Shown: piece after piece, positions 37,767 to 46,746 of the stretch
How positions within the stretch are numbered: position 1 is the first letter of the stretch
Layout of the letters: every line of letters begins with the position of its first letter
NCBI RefSeq assembly: GCF_900108855.1
Contig: NZ_FNXY01000001.1
Coordinates: 124,001-188,000 of the forward strand
Origin: Dyadobacter koreensis
GTDB taxonomy: Bacteria > Bacteroidota > Bacteroidia > Cytophagales > Spirosomataceae
DNA length: 64,000 nucleotides
Direction: 5' to 3'
Position numbers and translations under genes: made by a program
Notes under the pieces: generated by a model
Seen by the model: only the letters and a program-made list of their open reading frames with translations
The model's database searches: none
Told to the model about the DNA's origin: nothing

Positions 37767-39350
37767 ATGAAAACTAGTAATACAAAAAAAATCATATTGG
37801 CCTCGATACTTAGCGCTGCAGCCTTTTATTCTTGTACCAACCTGGATGAAGAAGTATACTCCGAAGTTTTGGCCAGCAATTATCAGCCTACAGAAAAAGA
37901 TCTTCCTGCCATTGTGGCTCCGGTCTATTCTTCGCTGCGTGGACTGATGCTAGGGTGGCAAGGCTACTTCGATTTACAGGAAGAATCCGCGGATGCGATC
38001 GTCACGCCCGTACGCCCAAATGGATGGGATGACGGCGGGACTTACCGAAGGATGCACCAGCATACCTGGACATCGCTTCAGTGGCAGCCCGAGAATGCCT
38101 GGCAAAGCTCGTTCAGAAGTATAACGACGGCTAACCGCGTTTTATCCCAAATCGCAGATGGCGAAATCCCGTTAACCACTGGCAGACAGGAAATTGAAGC
38201 GGAGCTCAAAGCGGTTCGCGCACTGGCCTATTATCTGCTTTTAGATAATCACGGAAATGTTCCGATTGTCACCGATTTCAAGGATGTGAACCTGCCCAAG
38301 CAAAGTACCAGAAAAGAGGTTTATGATTTTGTGGTAAAAGAGCTGATCGATGCAATGCCATATCTGAGCGAAAATGCGACCACGACCTATGGTCAGCTAA
38401 ACAAATGGGGCGCCAAAGCTCTTCTTGCAAAAATTTACCTGAATGCTCAGGTTTACACAGGCACCCCGCAATGGGAGAAAGCGATTGAGCAGGCTGACGA
38501 GGTGATCAAAAGCGGAAAGTATGTGCTGGATGCGAATTATTCTGACATTTTCACCTGGACTAATTTCAATTCCAAGGAGATTATTTTTGCAATTCCTTAC
38601 GATGAAATCTATGGAACCGGTAATCAGATCCATATGAAAACGCTGGACCCTTTGAGCCGCAGCGTGTATCCGATGAACGCCGGCCCATGGGGAGGAAACT
38701 GCGCTGTACCTCAGTTTATCGACAGTTACGACACTGCTGACAGCCGTCTGACAGATACATGGATTATGGGCGAACAAAAAAGTGCAGCTACCGGCGCAGT
38801 TGTTATAACCTATTCGAAACTGGTACCGGGAATCGAAAAGACAGCGTCCGCTGACGGCTACCGCATTGGAAAATATAAAATAAAACCTAACGCCACTGGT
38901 AGTCTTGATAATGACTTTCCGTTGCTGCGTTACGCGGATGTTTTAATGATCAAAGCAGAAGCATTACTTAGGACAGGAAAAGCGGACGATGCCGCAGTTA
39001 TTGTAACAGAGGTGCGCAAAAGAGCCTTTAAAAATAACCCGGCAAAAGCGATTGTCACCGGCGCAGACCTGGCAAAAGGCAGCAGCTACAACTACGGTTA
39101 TCAGGCAGCAGATGGAAGTATCACTGAAAGGCAAGGGGGCGAAGATATTAAGTTCGGAAGGTTTTTCGATGAGCTCGGCTGGGAATTTGCTGCCGAAGCA
39201 CACCGCCGTCAGGACATGATACGGTTCGGCGTATACGAAACAAAAAAATGGTTTAATCACCGTCCCCAAACATCGCAGCGGGCGTTATTTCCGATTCCTC
39301 AGAACGAGCTTGATAAAAATACGAACCTCAAACAGAATCCGGGATACTAA
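37767..39350 (+). CDS. SusD/RagB outer-membrane lipoprotein
   Basis: 527 residues with a lipobox (AAFYSCTNLDEE, Cys near residue 23). The SusD helical scaffold is evident: LKAVRALAYYLLLDNHGNVP (TPR-like), LLAKIYLNAQVYTG, LLRYADVLMIKAEALLRTG, and the C-terminal LFPIPQNELDKN typical of RagB. It caps the SusC barrel and binds the ligand at the cell surface. Gene order SusC-SusD and the terminator right after it mark the operon end. Confidence 0.95.
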   Translation: MKTSNTKKIILASILSAAAFYSCTNLDEEVYSEVLASNYQPTEKDLPAIVAPVYSSLRGLMLGWQGYFDLQEESADAIVTPVRPNGWDDGGTYRRMHQHTWTSLQWQPENAWQSSFRSITTANRVLSQIADGEIPLTTGRQEIEAELKAVRALAYYLLLDNHGNVPIVTDFKDVNLPKQSTRKEVYDFVVKELIDAMPYLSENATTTYGQLNKWGAKALLAKIYLNAQVYTGTPQWEKAIEQADEVIKSGKYVLDANYSDIFTWTNFNSKEIIFAIPYDEIYGTGNQIHMKTLDPLSRSVYPMNAGPWGGNCAVPQFIDSYDTADSRLTDTWIMGEQKSAATGAVVITYSKLVPGIEKTASADGYRIGKYKIKPNATGSLDNDFPLLRYADVLMIKAEALLRTGKADDAAVIVTEVRKRAFKNNPAKAIVTGADLAKGSSYNYGYQAADGSITERQGGEDIKFGRFFDELGWEFAAEAHRRQDMIRFGVYETKKWFNHRPQTSQRALFPIPQNELDKNTNLKQNPGY

Positions 39351-39377
39351 AAATTAGAATTAAGATAGGTAGTAGTG

Positions 39378-39424
39378 TAATCTTGCTCGTCAGACTCGAT
39401 GTTAACGAGCAAGATTTTTTTTTA
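39378..39424 (+). terminator. Intrinsic terminator of the SusC/SusD operon
   Basis: Perfect 12-base arms AATCTTGCTCGT (39378-39389) and ACGAGCAAGATT (39404-39415), followed by eleven T residues. It begins 28 bases after the SusD stop and is the clearest terminator in the window. Confidence 0.92.
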
Positions 39425-41206
39425 TTTGAAATTATAAAATTTCCACTGGGTTTTGAAATCCGGCTTCAGAGGCTGATTTACTAATATGGCTCGAACCATT
39501 TCAACAGGTATATTATTTTCCCTGAGAACTGCCTGGTGAAATTGGTTATAAGTCATCTTACCCGAATCAACCAATTCTGTTTTCAAACTAAAAATTTGTA
39601 AACCACCGATCAGATAGGCAACCTGATAAAGTGGACTATAACCTCCCTCAAAGGATCTTCTCACCTCACCTTCGGCATTAGCACGTTCATGCCCTACCCG
39701 ATCTACCAAAAAGTCAATGCATTGCTGTGGAGTCCATTTACCTAAGTGGTAATTCAATGAGAAAATAATTCGTGCGCAACGATGCATACGCCAAAATAGC
39801 ATTCCAATTCTTTCCTCCGGAGTTTTGGCAAATCCTTTGTCATACAAAAGCAATTCCCAATAAAGTGCCCATCCTTCGGTCCAGAATGGCGTCCGGAATT
39901 CACTGCGGTAAGTTTTGTAGCGGCTGCTCATGTAATATTGCAAATGATGTCCGGGAACAAGTTCATGATGCACAGTCGAGCGCGAGAAATAAGGATTATT
40001 ACCTCGCATGCTCATCAGCTTATCGGCATGCGCCATAGTGTTGGTTGGGTACGAGATTATGATATCCCTACCTCCCAGAAAGAAGGGATTAACCAACTGA
40101 CGCTCAGGAGTCATCATTTGCATTCCCCAGGTTTCATCGGCGATTTCCGGATATTCGATCAATTTGTTTTTTAAAATAAAATCCTTCGATTCGTTGTAAA
40201 GTTTCATGATCAGTTCTGGCTGGGTTCCAGCCGGCACATAACTGTTTTTTACCTTTTCCTGCGCCTTTTTCCAATCATTACCGAATCCCATTTCAGTGGA
40301 AGCTTTCAAAAGTTCTTTGTCGCACCATGCAAATTCTCTGTTAGCCAGCTCGATCAGCTCCTCAGGCGAATAATTGATCATTTCTTCTTTCAACTGTCTT
40401 AAAAGTTCCTGGCTACCAATGGGAACACCCTTAATTCCACTGACATCCGCTTTCTGGGTGGTATTAAGCTTACCTTTTGCTTTCACAGCTTTCGCATAGG
40501 CTGTCAATGTACTATCCAGCGATTGATACGGCTTTGGGACCCACCATGAAAATTGAGGATCATAGCCATTATAAAAATCAAACGTTCCCTTCAGCCTGGC
40601 CTGCAAACCTGAAATTGCCTGCTGTCCACGCAAAGCCAGTGTCATGTCAACAGATCCGGATTTTTCAATATTCTCGAGACTGGATTTTACATCTTCCAAA
40701 ACCTGATTTAGGGTTACCGCTACTTGCTGTCCGTCCATGGTGGCACCACGTCTTCGGATCTTTTCAAGTTTATAAATTTTATCTGCAAAAGGAATATATT
40801 TTTCAATCAACGCATACTCTTTCTCCTCCTGATCAAGTGTCAGCAGATGATTCTCAACGTTGCCTTTTAACAATAAATAATCCACTTTTCCATAGATGCT
40901 CATCGCACTAAAATTCATAGAGGAAAGGCTTTGAAGATATTTTTTATCAACAGCCATAAGCCTCTGACGCTGCTCGGGAGAATTAAGCGCTTCGATATTC
41001 TGTCCAAATCCTCTTCCCTGGACCAATGGAGAATAAAAGTGTTGGATGGCCTTAATATCCTGGCCATACTCGATGATCAGGCCAGCAACTTCACTGGTTT
41101 GTTCGTAAAGGTTGAAGTCACGTTTTTCGGACTGAGCGGTTGCTAATGCACCGGCAAAGCAAAACGTAACAGATAAAAGTGTACACAGAAAGCACTGTCT
41201 GATCAT
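39422..41206 (-). CDS. DUF885 family secreted metalloprotein
   Basis: 594 residues from the ATG at 41206, which opens a signal peptide (RQCFLCTLLSVTFCFAGALA); the longer form adds 18 residues before it. DUF885 markers: SRSTVHHELVPGHHLQYYM, a zinc-binding HELxxGH-like site; TEGWALYWELLLYD, which carries the third ligand Glu; and the closing LKTELVDSGKMTYNQFH. These proteins resemble M3/M2-type zinc peptidases but are usually annotated only as DUF885. It is probably periplasmic. Its 3' end meets the SusD terminator. Confidence 0.9.
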   Translation of the reverse strand: MIRQCFLCTLLSVTFCFAGALATAQSEKRDFNLYEQTSEVAGLIIEYGQDIKAIQHFYSPLVQGRGFGQNIEALNSPEQRQRLMAVDKKYLQSLSSMNFSAMSIYGKVDYLLLKGNVENHLLTLDQEEKEYALIEKYIPFADKIYKLEKIRRRGATMDGQQVAVTLNQVLEDVKSSLENIEKSGSVDMTLALRGQQAISGLQARLKGTFDFYNGYDPQFSWWVPKPYQSLDSTLTAYAKAVKAKGKLNTTQKADVSGIKGVPIGSQELLRQLKEEMINYSPEELIELANREFAWCDKELLKASTEMGFGNDWKKAQEKVKNSYVPAGTQPELIMKLYNESKDFILKNKLIEYPEIADETWGMQMMTPERQLVNPFFLGGRDIIISYPTNTMAHADKLMSMRGNNPYFSRSTVHHELVPGHHLQYYMSSRYKTYRSEFRTPFWTEGWALYWELLLYDKGFAKTPEERIGMLFWRMHRCARIIFSLNYHLGKWTPQQCIDFLVDRVGHERANAEGEVRRSFEGGYSPLYQVAYLIGGLQIFSLKTELVDSGKMTYNQFHQAVLRENNIPVEMVRAILVNQPLKPDFKTQWKFYNFK

Positions 41207-41391
41207 AAAATTGGATTTAGGAATTTGAATTATACAACTTGTATCATTGGATAGAGTCAAAAATAGCCAATTCTATCTGTGCAAACATTTCGGGATTTAA
41301 TCAATTCTTTACTGATATTGCTTAGGTCTGATTGATATGAACTGATGTCCGGAAAGTAATCGCCGCATGACGAAGAATCAGGAAGAGTTAA

Positions 41392-42486
41392 TCAGGCTGA
41401 TGGATTTTCATTCCCGTTATCGATTTCATCCTGTTTAATTTCCTGGATAGCTGGCTTGGATCCGGGTTTACTGTCATCATCTCCAAGAACCATCCCCCAG
41501 GACTTTAACCCGTCGACACGGTCAAAAATAACCTTTACAATGGCAATTACCGGAATTGAAAGGAACATGCCTGTGATACCCCATATCATTTCACCCAGCA
41601 CCAAACCGATCAGAGCGATCAAAGTATTTATTTTCACCTTTGACCCCACAATTTTCGGCATAATATAATTGCCGTCGACAAGGTGTATTAGAAATATTGC
41701 CACTACGACCAACAATATGTGAGTAGAACTTGCCGTAGCGAAAGTGATCAATACCGCTAAAAGTAACGCGGTTAAAATCCCTACGTACGGTATAAGGTTG
41801 AAAATACCAGTGATCAGTCCCAACAGGAATCCGTACTTTATGCCTATTGCCCAAAATGCAATACATGCCAGCGTTGTTACGATAAGCATCTGGAGGAACA
41901 GCCCCGCTATGTATTTTTTTACAATATACTGGATCTGACTAACTACGTCGTAGACGATCATACTGTCTTTTTCGTCAAACAGTGACACTAAAAACCGAAG
42001 TAATAACCGGCGATGAAGGAGAATAAAAAACGTGTAAAGAAAAATAAACAACAAAAAGAAAACAATCGAAGATACTGATAATAATGTATGCCCCAGCAAG
42101 GTAGTTCCAGTGTTTAAAGCCTCTGTCGCAGAGTCTGTGATGTAGCTTACCTGCTGATCACTATCCACATGGAATCTTACCGATATCCAATGCTGTAATG
42201 CTGTGGTAGCTTCCAGAACCTGTTGCTTGAAAGCAGGCCAGTCCTGCGCAAGTGCGGTCAGTTGTGAACCTAAAACGGTCATAATGCCTCCTATTGCCAG
42301 AATCAAGGATATTAGAGCAAAAAAGGAAGACAGCGCTCTGCCCATCTTAAAACGAGTCTCCAAAAAAACCGAAAGTGGTAAAAGCAGAAGTGAAAACAGC
42401 AGGGCAAAGATAAGTGGTGCGAGCAGGGTTCTCCCAATAATTGCAATATAAAACAAGCAGATTATGCAAATAAGAATGTGTGCCAT
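41392..42486 (-). CDS. AI-2E family permease, second copy
   Basis: 364 residues, same layout as the protein at 11299-12417: N-terminal helices (ILICIICLFYIAIIG), a soluble insertion (about 85-130, LTALAQDWPAFKQQVLEATT) and the conserved C-terminal block (FLLGLITGIFNLIPYVG, TGMFLSIPVIAIVKVIFDRV). The tail is hydrophilic (DDDSKPGSKPAIQE). Sequence differs widely from the first copy outside the conserved block, so the two may carry different substrates. It is monocistronic. Confidence 0.9.
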   Translation of the reverse strand: MAHILICIICLFYIAIIGRTLLAPLIFALLFSLLLLPLSVFLETRFKMGRALSSFFALISLILAIGGIMTVLGSQLTALAQDWPAFKQQVLEATTALQHWISVRFHVDSDQQVSYITDSATEALNTGTTLLGHTLLSVSSIVFFLLFIFLYTFFILLHRRLLLRFLVSLFDEKDSMIVYDVVSQIQYIVKKYIAGLFLQMLIVTTLACIAFWAIGIKYGFLLGLITGIFNLIPYVGILTALLLAVLITFATASSTHILLVVVAIFLIHLVDGNYIMPKIVGSKVKINTLIALIGLVLGEMIWGITGMFLSIPVIAIVKVIFDRVDGLKSWGMVLGDDDSKPGSKPAIQEIKQDEIDNGNENPSA

Positions 42487-42554
42487 CTTGTGTAAAACGG
42501 TGTGACGCGTATCATTTTGAAGCTTTTAATTAGTTGCTGAGGTCAAATATAAAT

Positions 42555-42588
42555 ATAAAAAAAATGCCTGATTTGCCATAGCAAATCA
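42555..42588 (-). terminator. Second minus-strand hairpin with T-run
   Basis: Arms TGATTTGC (42569-42576) and GCAAATCA (42581-42588) with a 4-base loop; a run of T residues follows on the minus strand. It lies about 90 bases beyond the terminator of the beta-barrel gene, so it may be a backup terminator or end a short untranslated RNA. Confidence 0.55.
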
Positions 42589-42670
42589 AGCTTCAACTGT
42601 AATCAGCGGGCCAATCTGATAGCCTACACCCGTAAGATTGGCACATCTCAGAAAATTTACTATCAAGTGT

Positions 42671-42708
42671 AAAAACAAATCGCACAGGTGCTTTCACCTG
42701 TGCGATTT
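42671..42708 (-). terminator. Strong hairpin after beta-barrel gene
   Basis: Perfect 14-base arms (42677-42690 and 42695-42708, core CGCACAGGTG/CACCTGTGCG) with a 4-base loop. The minus-strand side has a T-run (GTTTTTAC). It begins 15 bases after the stop of the beta-barrel protein gene. The plus-strand side also has four T residues, so weak bidirectional action is possible. Confidence 0.85.
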
Positions 42709-42723
42709 TCAACTTTATCGAAT

Positions 42724-43299
42724 TTACTTAACCAGTGGAATCGCCCAAAAAATACTGGCTTGAATCACACTGTTTTTGAAGTCCGGATCGATATTCTGTC
42801 CCGAAAAGTCGCCTACCTTAGATAAACCGGCGATATAACGGGCGCTTACGCCCAAGCCGATCGGAGACTGATAGCCAATTCCACCACCAGCGGCAAGATC
42901 AAGATTTTTTGCAAAGTTGTTGATGGTCTGGTTTGGTATATCGGACGAAGTACGGAAACCAACCTGAGGGCCAAATTCGACAAAAAAGCCACCTTTTGCC
43001 TTAAACTTCAGCATAACAGGAATCGTGACGTAACTAATCTTAAAGTCAGCTTTACTGCCGTTATTCTCAACCTTTGCCCCTTGCGTAGAGAACAGAACCT
43101 CTGGTTGAATCGAGAAAACTTCTCCGAATCCATAATTCAAAAGCCCTCCCAGGTGATACCCAACTAAGGCGTCTGATTCGATATTACCACCCGTATAGTT
43201 GCTGATATTAAGACCAGCTTTTGGACCTATACTGAAAGACTGAGCGAAGGAAAGTTGCGCGCACAATAGAAATGCGGCGGAAAATAGCAATTTTTTCAT
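42724..43299 (-). CDS. PorT-like outer-membrane beta-barrel protein
   Basis: 191 residues from the ATG at 43299 (KKLLFSAAFLLCAQLSFAQ, a signal peptide); the longer reading starts 60 codons upstream without reason. The mature protein is a predicted 8-strand barrel: SIGPKAGLNISNYTG, VGYHLGGLLNYGFGE, FSIQPEVLFSTQGAKVE, FVEFGPQVGFRTSS and SARYIAGLSKVGDF. This is the 'porin family/PorT' type found in many Bacteroidota, function unknown. Terminated by a strong hairpin. Confidence 0.88.
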   Translation of the reverse strand: MKKLLFSAAFLLCAQLSFAQSFSIGPKAGLNISNYTGGNIESDALVGYHLGGLLNYGFGEVFSIQPEVLFSTQGAKVENNGSKADFKISYVTIPVMLKFKAKGGFFVEFGPQVGFRTSSDIPNQTINNFAKNLDLAAGGGIGYQSPIGLGVSARYIAGLSKVGDFSGQNIDPDFKNSVIQASIFWAIPLVK

Positions 43300-43676
43300 G
43301 AGTCTGAAAATTAGTAAATGATAGTTTTTAGTCAGCTTTAAAAAAGTAAACGCTGTTCGTATGTGCCCAGCTGAAGACTGATTGCCAGCTTTTTTACACA
43401 AGTAAAATATCATACCAATACTGTCTGAGGAAAACAAAAAAGATGCAATATAGTCACAGGTTGGCCGGTGCAAACGCATCGATTAATAGCACACATACCA
43501 AAATCATTCTCAGAATTACCTTTTTGATTTTGGCTTTTAGAAGCCTGGGAAGGCAAAATACCGGGGCGAGCATTATTCTCGTAATCTCAAAAAAACGACC
43601 GCCAGTAAAATTTCATATACCAGCAATTCAGTAAAAAAAAGGAGACGTCTTAAATTCACTCAGCAATAGACTAGGA

Positions 43677-43913
43677 CTAAAACTCATTCACATCAACTAT
43701 GATTTCGTTCCAGGACCGAATCAATGAAACTACGGAATTAAATCGAACCTGATCGGGGCTTTCTAATGTTAATATTCCCACAACAGCACGCTCTGTACTC
43801 ACCAGGTTAATTCCTTGAATATGAACTCCATGCACTGACTTAACCAGTGATGTTATCTGATGCAGACTTAATATTTTGGGATATGTGATTTTTAATTTAT
43901 ATGTGTTTTTCAT
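43677..43913 (-). CDS. Small hypothetical protein
   Basis: 78 residues. Alternating beta and helix segments (YKLKITYPKILSLHQITSLV, then VVGILTLESPDQVRF) suggest a single ACT- or ferredoxin-like fold, but no family was recognised. A 58-codon open frame on the same strand (43915-44088) ends 1 base before its start, hinting at coupling with an upstream gene that lacks an ATG. Confidence 0.5.
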   Translation of the reverse strand: MKNTYKLKITYPKILSLHQITSLVKSVHGVHIQGINLVSTERAVVGILTLESPDQVRFNSVVSLIRSWNEIIVDVNEF

Positions 43914-43914
43914 A

Positions 43915-44088
43915 CTAAAAGTTACTACGAAACTCGTTTAAGTCGATAAAGGTATAAAATTTATTAATATAATACCATTCTGTATCGTAGTTGTTTACTA
44001 TCACAACAGAGTCCTTGCAGCCGATCCCGGGATTTTTGTCCGCAGTCTTTTGAGCCTTATCGTAACGAAAAGATAATAAATCGCTTTT
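43915..44088 (-). other. Open frame abutting the 78-residue gene, no clear start
   Basis: From an in-frame TAA (44089-44091) to TAG (43915-43917), 58 codons read as plausible protein (DKNPGIGCKDSVVIVNNYD, then WYYINKFYTFIDLNEF). No ATG occurs inside and the first GTG is mid-frame. It may be a decayed gene end or a gene starting at a rare codon. Confidence 0.3.
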
Positions 44089-44266
44089 TTAAAATATAAT
44101 TGTTCCAGTTCCTAAAAAGTGCATTGTTGGTCCGTCTGATACTGATTCCAGTCCTGAAAATCTCCGCACATCCCTTGAACGATGTATAGTTGAAAAAGTG
44201 AGTTTTCTCTGCATCAAACATGAGATAATGCGACAATCTTTAATTTCTTCAGTAAAACACCGATTA

Positions 44267-44390
44267 CTAGAAAGTATATGCCAGTTTTAAGGTGAAGGGC
44301 AGTTCTAAGCCCAGATAACTTCGCTGCACCATATTCGGAAAATATTAGGATTGAAGTTTGTAGAATATAATTTGATTTTTTGTCGTACTT
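44267..44390 (-). pseudogene. C-terminal remnant of an outer-membrane barrel gene
   Basis: Read on the minus strand, this stretch gives KLYSTNFNPNIF, then after a one-frame shift PNMVQRSYLGLELPFTLKL and a terminal AYTF before a TAG (44267-44269). The alternating aromatic-hydrophobic pattern and terminal Phe are hallmarks of an outer-membrane barrel's last strands. Upstream sequence is no longer coding. It is likely the 3' relic of a lost gene. Confidence 0.45.
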
Positions 44391-44504
44391 TTACTACAAG
44401 CCTTCGGGCTGTGAGAAATATTTAGATAAAGGCCTGGGCTTCCGGGCTCTTTATTTTTAGATTCAATAGTATGGCTTACTGCTACAATAATAATTCTGAA
44501 ACAC

Positions 44505-44548
44505 GGAAAACCTGATCGAAAACGTACAAGTCGTTTCCGTCAGGTTTC
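44505..44548 (-). terminator. Imperfect hairpin after ice-binding-like gene
   Basis: Minus-strand segments AACCTGACGGAAACG and CGTTTTCGATCAGGTT pair with a bulge, just after the stop at 44588. The T-run is poor, so confidence is modest. Confidence 0.4.
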
Positions 44549-44587
44549 CTGGTAAACTGGTTATGATGCCTAATTGCCTGATCACAA

Positions 44588-45823
44588 TTACAGTTTCACA
44601 ACTCTCATCATTGAAATGACACCGTTAAGGCCTGTAATGCGTGCTACATACGGTCCCGATGGATAGTTTTTCATATCTATGTAGCTATCTAAACTTAGAA
44701 AATCCAGCTTTTGCATGTCGTATACTGAGCGTCCTGAAAAATCGATAAGTTGTATACGTTTAATCTGCTCAATGTTATCTACCCGTATCGTTACGCTGCT
44801 AACAGTCGGATTTGGATACATAACAAAAGAAATTAACGGCTTCAACTCAATGCTTCGTATGCGACTGTAAGCGAAGGTCTGATCCTTGTCAATCATTTTC
44901 AGACGATAATAATTGACTCCCGCTAATGCATTCTGATCTGTAAACACATAGTTGGTCAACACAGAACTTTCTCCTTTTGCCGCCAGGGTACCGATAGAAT
45001 TCCATTCTTTGCCCGTAGCACTACGTTCAACCTCGAAGCGCTCACTGTTTTCTTCTGAAACTGTACTCCAAGCTACTGATACAAATTTGTCTTCAACCTT
45101 TTCGACGTTGAATTTTGTCAGCGTAACCGGAAGCGGAGTCTCGTCCGTATTGACTATATTATTGTGCAACGTTATCGCACCTGCAGTCGTCAGAGCCTTT
45201 CCCTGAAAAATGGAGGCTTCTAAGAATTCGATCGCGCCTGCCGCTACAACAGTCCCTAGAAAAGATGATGAAGCTCCTGTCGTAAATGCACCACCGATTT
45301 GCCAATAGACATTGGAAACCTGGGCTCCATTAATGAGAACGATGTTTGAAAGGCCAGCAGTAGAAAGTGCACCGTTAATTTTAATAATAAAAATAGCATT
45401 CGGATCCAACGCTGCGTCCAGTATCAAATCGCCTGTTAAAGCTGTTTCACCTCCTAAACAATACACACCCGGAGACAAAATCTGACCAGCGCCCAACGGA
45501 CTCGTCAAGGTAGACGTGCAAGTGATGGCATTAAAAGAATCATAAGCTGCGGAAACTTCAGGAACTGCGGCAGCTGAGACACCATTTGCCACTTCCGATT
45601 CTCCAAATAATATGGTTGGATTAAAACCAGAATAAGCGCCGGCATTTGTGCCAATGTTTCCTGTAACTTTCGATGCTCCGACGTTAGTCAGCGCGCCAGC
45701 ATTGGTAAATAGCACAAAAGATCCTGCTGTAGTGCCGATAGTAGGGATTGTTTGCGCTTGGCTTCTGCTGATTACCAGAGCCAGAATGAGAATAAATAAA
45801 ACTTGTTTTGAAAAGTTTTTCAT
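44588..45823 (-). CDS. Ice-binding-like (DUF3494) secreted protein with T9SS tail
   Basis: 411 residues from the ATG at 45823, giving a signal peptide (KQVLFILILALVISRSQAQ). Residues about 22-230 match the DUF3494 ice-binding beta-solenoid: GTTAGSFVLFTNAGALTNVG, KVTGNIGTNAGAYSGF, GQILSPGVYCLGGETALTG, NAIFIIKINGALSTAG and GTVVAAGAIEFLEASIFQGK. A fibronectin-like linker follows (LPVTLTKFNVEKVED, NSERFEVERSATG), then a C-terminal T9SS sorting domain (FVMYPNPTVSSVTIRV). Known DUF3494 proteins bind ice and inhibit recrystallisation; some are adhesins. Export by the type IX system is inferred from the tail. Confidence 0.88.
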   Translation of the reverse strand: MKNFSKQVLFILILALVISRSQAQTIPTIGTTAGSFVLFTNAGALTNVGASKVTGNIGTNAGAYSGFNPTILFGESEVANGVSAAAVPEVSAAYDSFNAITCTSTLTSPLGAGQILSPGVYCLGGETALTGDLILDAALDPNAIFIIKINGALSTAGLSNIVLINGAQVSNVYWQIGGAFTTGASSSFLGTVVAAGAIEFLEASIFQGKALTTAGAITLHNNIVNTDETPLPVTLTKFNVEKVEDKFVSVAWSTVSEENSERFEVERSATGKEWNSIGTLAAKGESSVLTNYVFTDQNALAGVNYYRLKMIDKDQTFAYSRIRSIELKPLISFVMYPNPTVSSVTIRVDNIEQIKRIQLIDFSGRSVYDMQKLDFLSLDSYIDMKNYPSGPYVARITGLNGVISMMRVVKL

Positions 45824-46402
45824 AATGAAAGGATTGAATTTGCTTGAGTAAAAGAAAATATTGCGGTAACAGGATGCCTTTAAGCAACACACGACGCTTA
45901 GAGAATTCAGTGGATACTATGGCTCGACATCACGGTCTTTAGCGCAAAAGCCTAACCGAGAAACCAAAAAATTAACTAACATTGACAGGAGTCAGTCAGA
46001 TGAATGCTCTGTGTATGGAAATAATGAAGAACTAATTCAATAGAAGCATCTGGCAGCGAAAAAGAGAGGAGCTAAAATTTAATCAATCAAATTTATACTA
46101 CAAATATCATGCCAATGAATTATCGTATTGTAGAAATACATGTATAAAATTGAAAGAAATAAGTATGATTTGCCGGGCCCTTCTACTAGAAAATACATTA
46201 CGTAGCTGGTATCTAAAAACTTTTACAAAACCGAACGTAGCCCGGAGCCATACGGTCCCATTTTTTTCAGGATCTGTTATTAAATCCTGCCTGGATACCG
46301 CATTTGCCTCACAGTAATCCGGGCTGCAAGAATTGACCTTCGTAACTGTTTATTATAAAATTGAAACGTTTTCTTCCGGCCTTCTGTATTATCTTCTAAA
46401 AA
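45824..46402. other. Intergenic region, 579 bases
   Basis: No gene found. AT-rich, with an unremarkable mix of short frames. It holds the promoter side of the ice-binding-like gene (minus strand), but I could not place a clear -7 box. Confidence 0.4.
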
Positions 46403-46648
46403 TTATGACAGAAGTGAATCAAGTCGCAACACGATCGCTTTAATCAAACCCATTTCTATTTGATTGTCGGTTAAGTCCTGCATTGAGAGCAATGCTCTAT
46501 ACTTTCTCTCCTCGTCAGGCTCAAACAAAACCTTTGCCCCATTAATGTCGAGCTCAATTTTGTGCACGTAACCGCTGATTATCAGCTGTCCCGGAAATTC
46601 AAAAGTTTCGCCATTAAAATCTACATCCAGTTCAAAAGTGTTATCCAT
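46403..46648 (-). CDS. Small hypothetical protein
   Basis: 81 residues, acidic, with a beta-rich first half (FELDVDFNGETFEFPGQLII, VHKIELDINGAKVLFEPDE) and a helical second half (NQIEMGLIKAIVLRLDSLL). The ATG at 46648 is the only start. It faces away from the HU-like gene 98 bases further on. No family was recognised, but the composition is protein-like. Confidence 0.6.
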   Translation of the reverse strand: MDNTFELDVDFNGETFEFPGQLIISGYVHKIELDINGAKVLFEPDEERKYRALLSMQDLTDNQIEMGLIKAIVLRLDSLLS

Positions 46649-46746
46649 AAACGTTGATAATTAGTTATATTTCCAAAAAATTCGAATGGTAATAATACAC
46701 CCTGCACACCTTATTAAGTTCAACGGTTCATAAAATTTATATCACA

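Noticed and set aside
11299-42486. The two AI-2E permeases as a large duplicated segment
   Set aside because: Their similarity is limited to family-conserved helices, and neighbouring genes are not repeated.
44057-44221. 54-codon minus-strand frame starting at an ATG
   Set aside because: Several overlapping frames here are equally open, and none has a recognisable feature.
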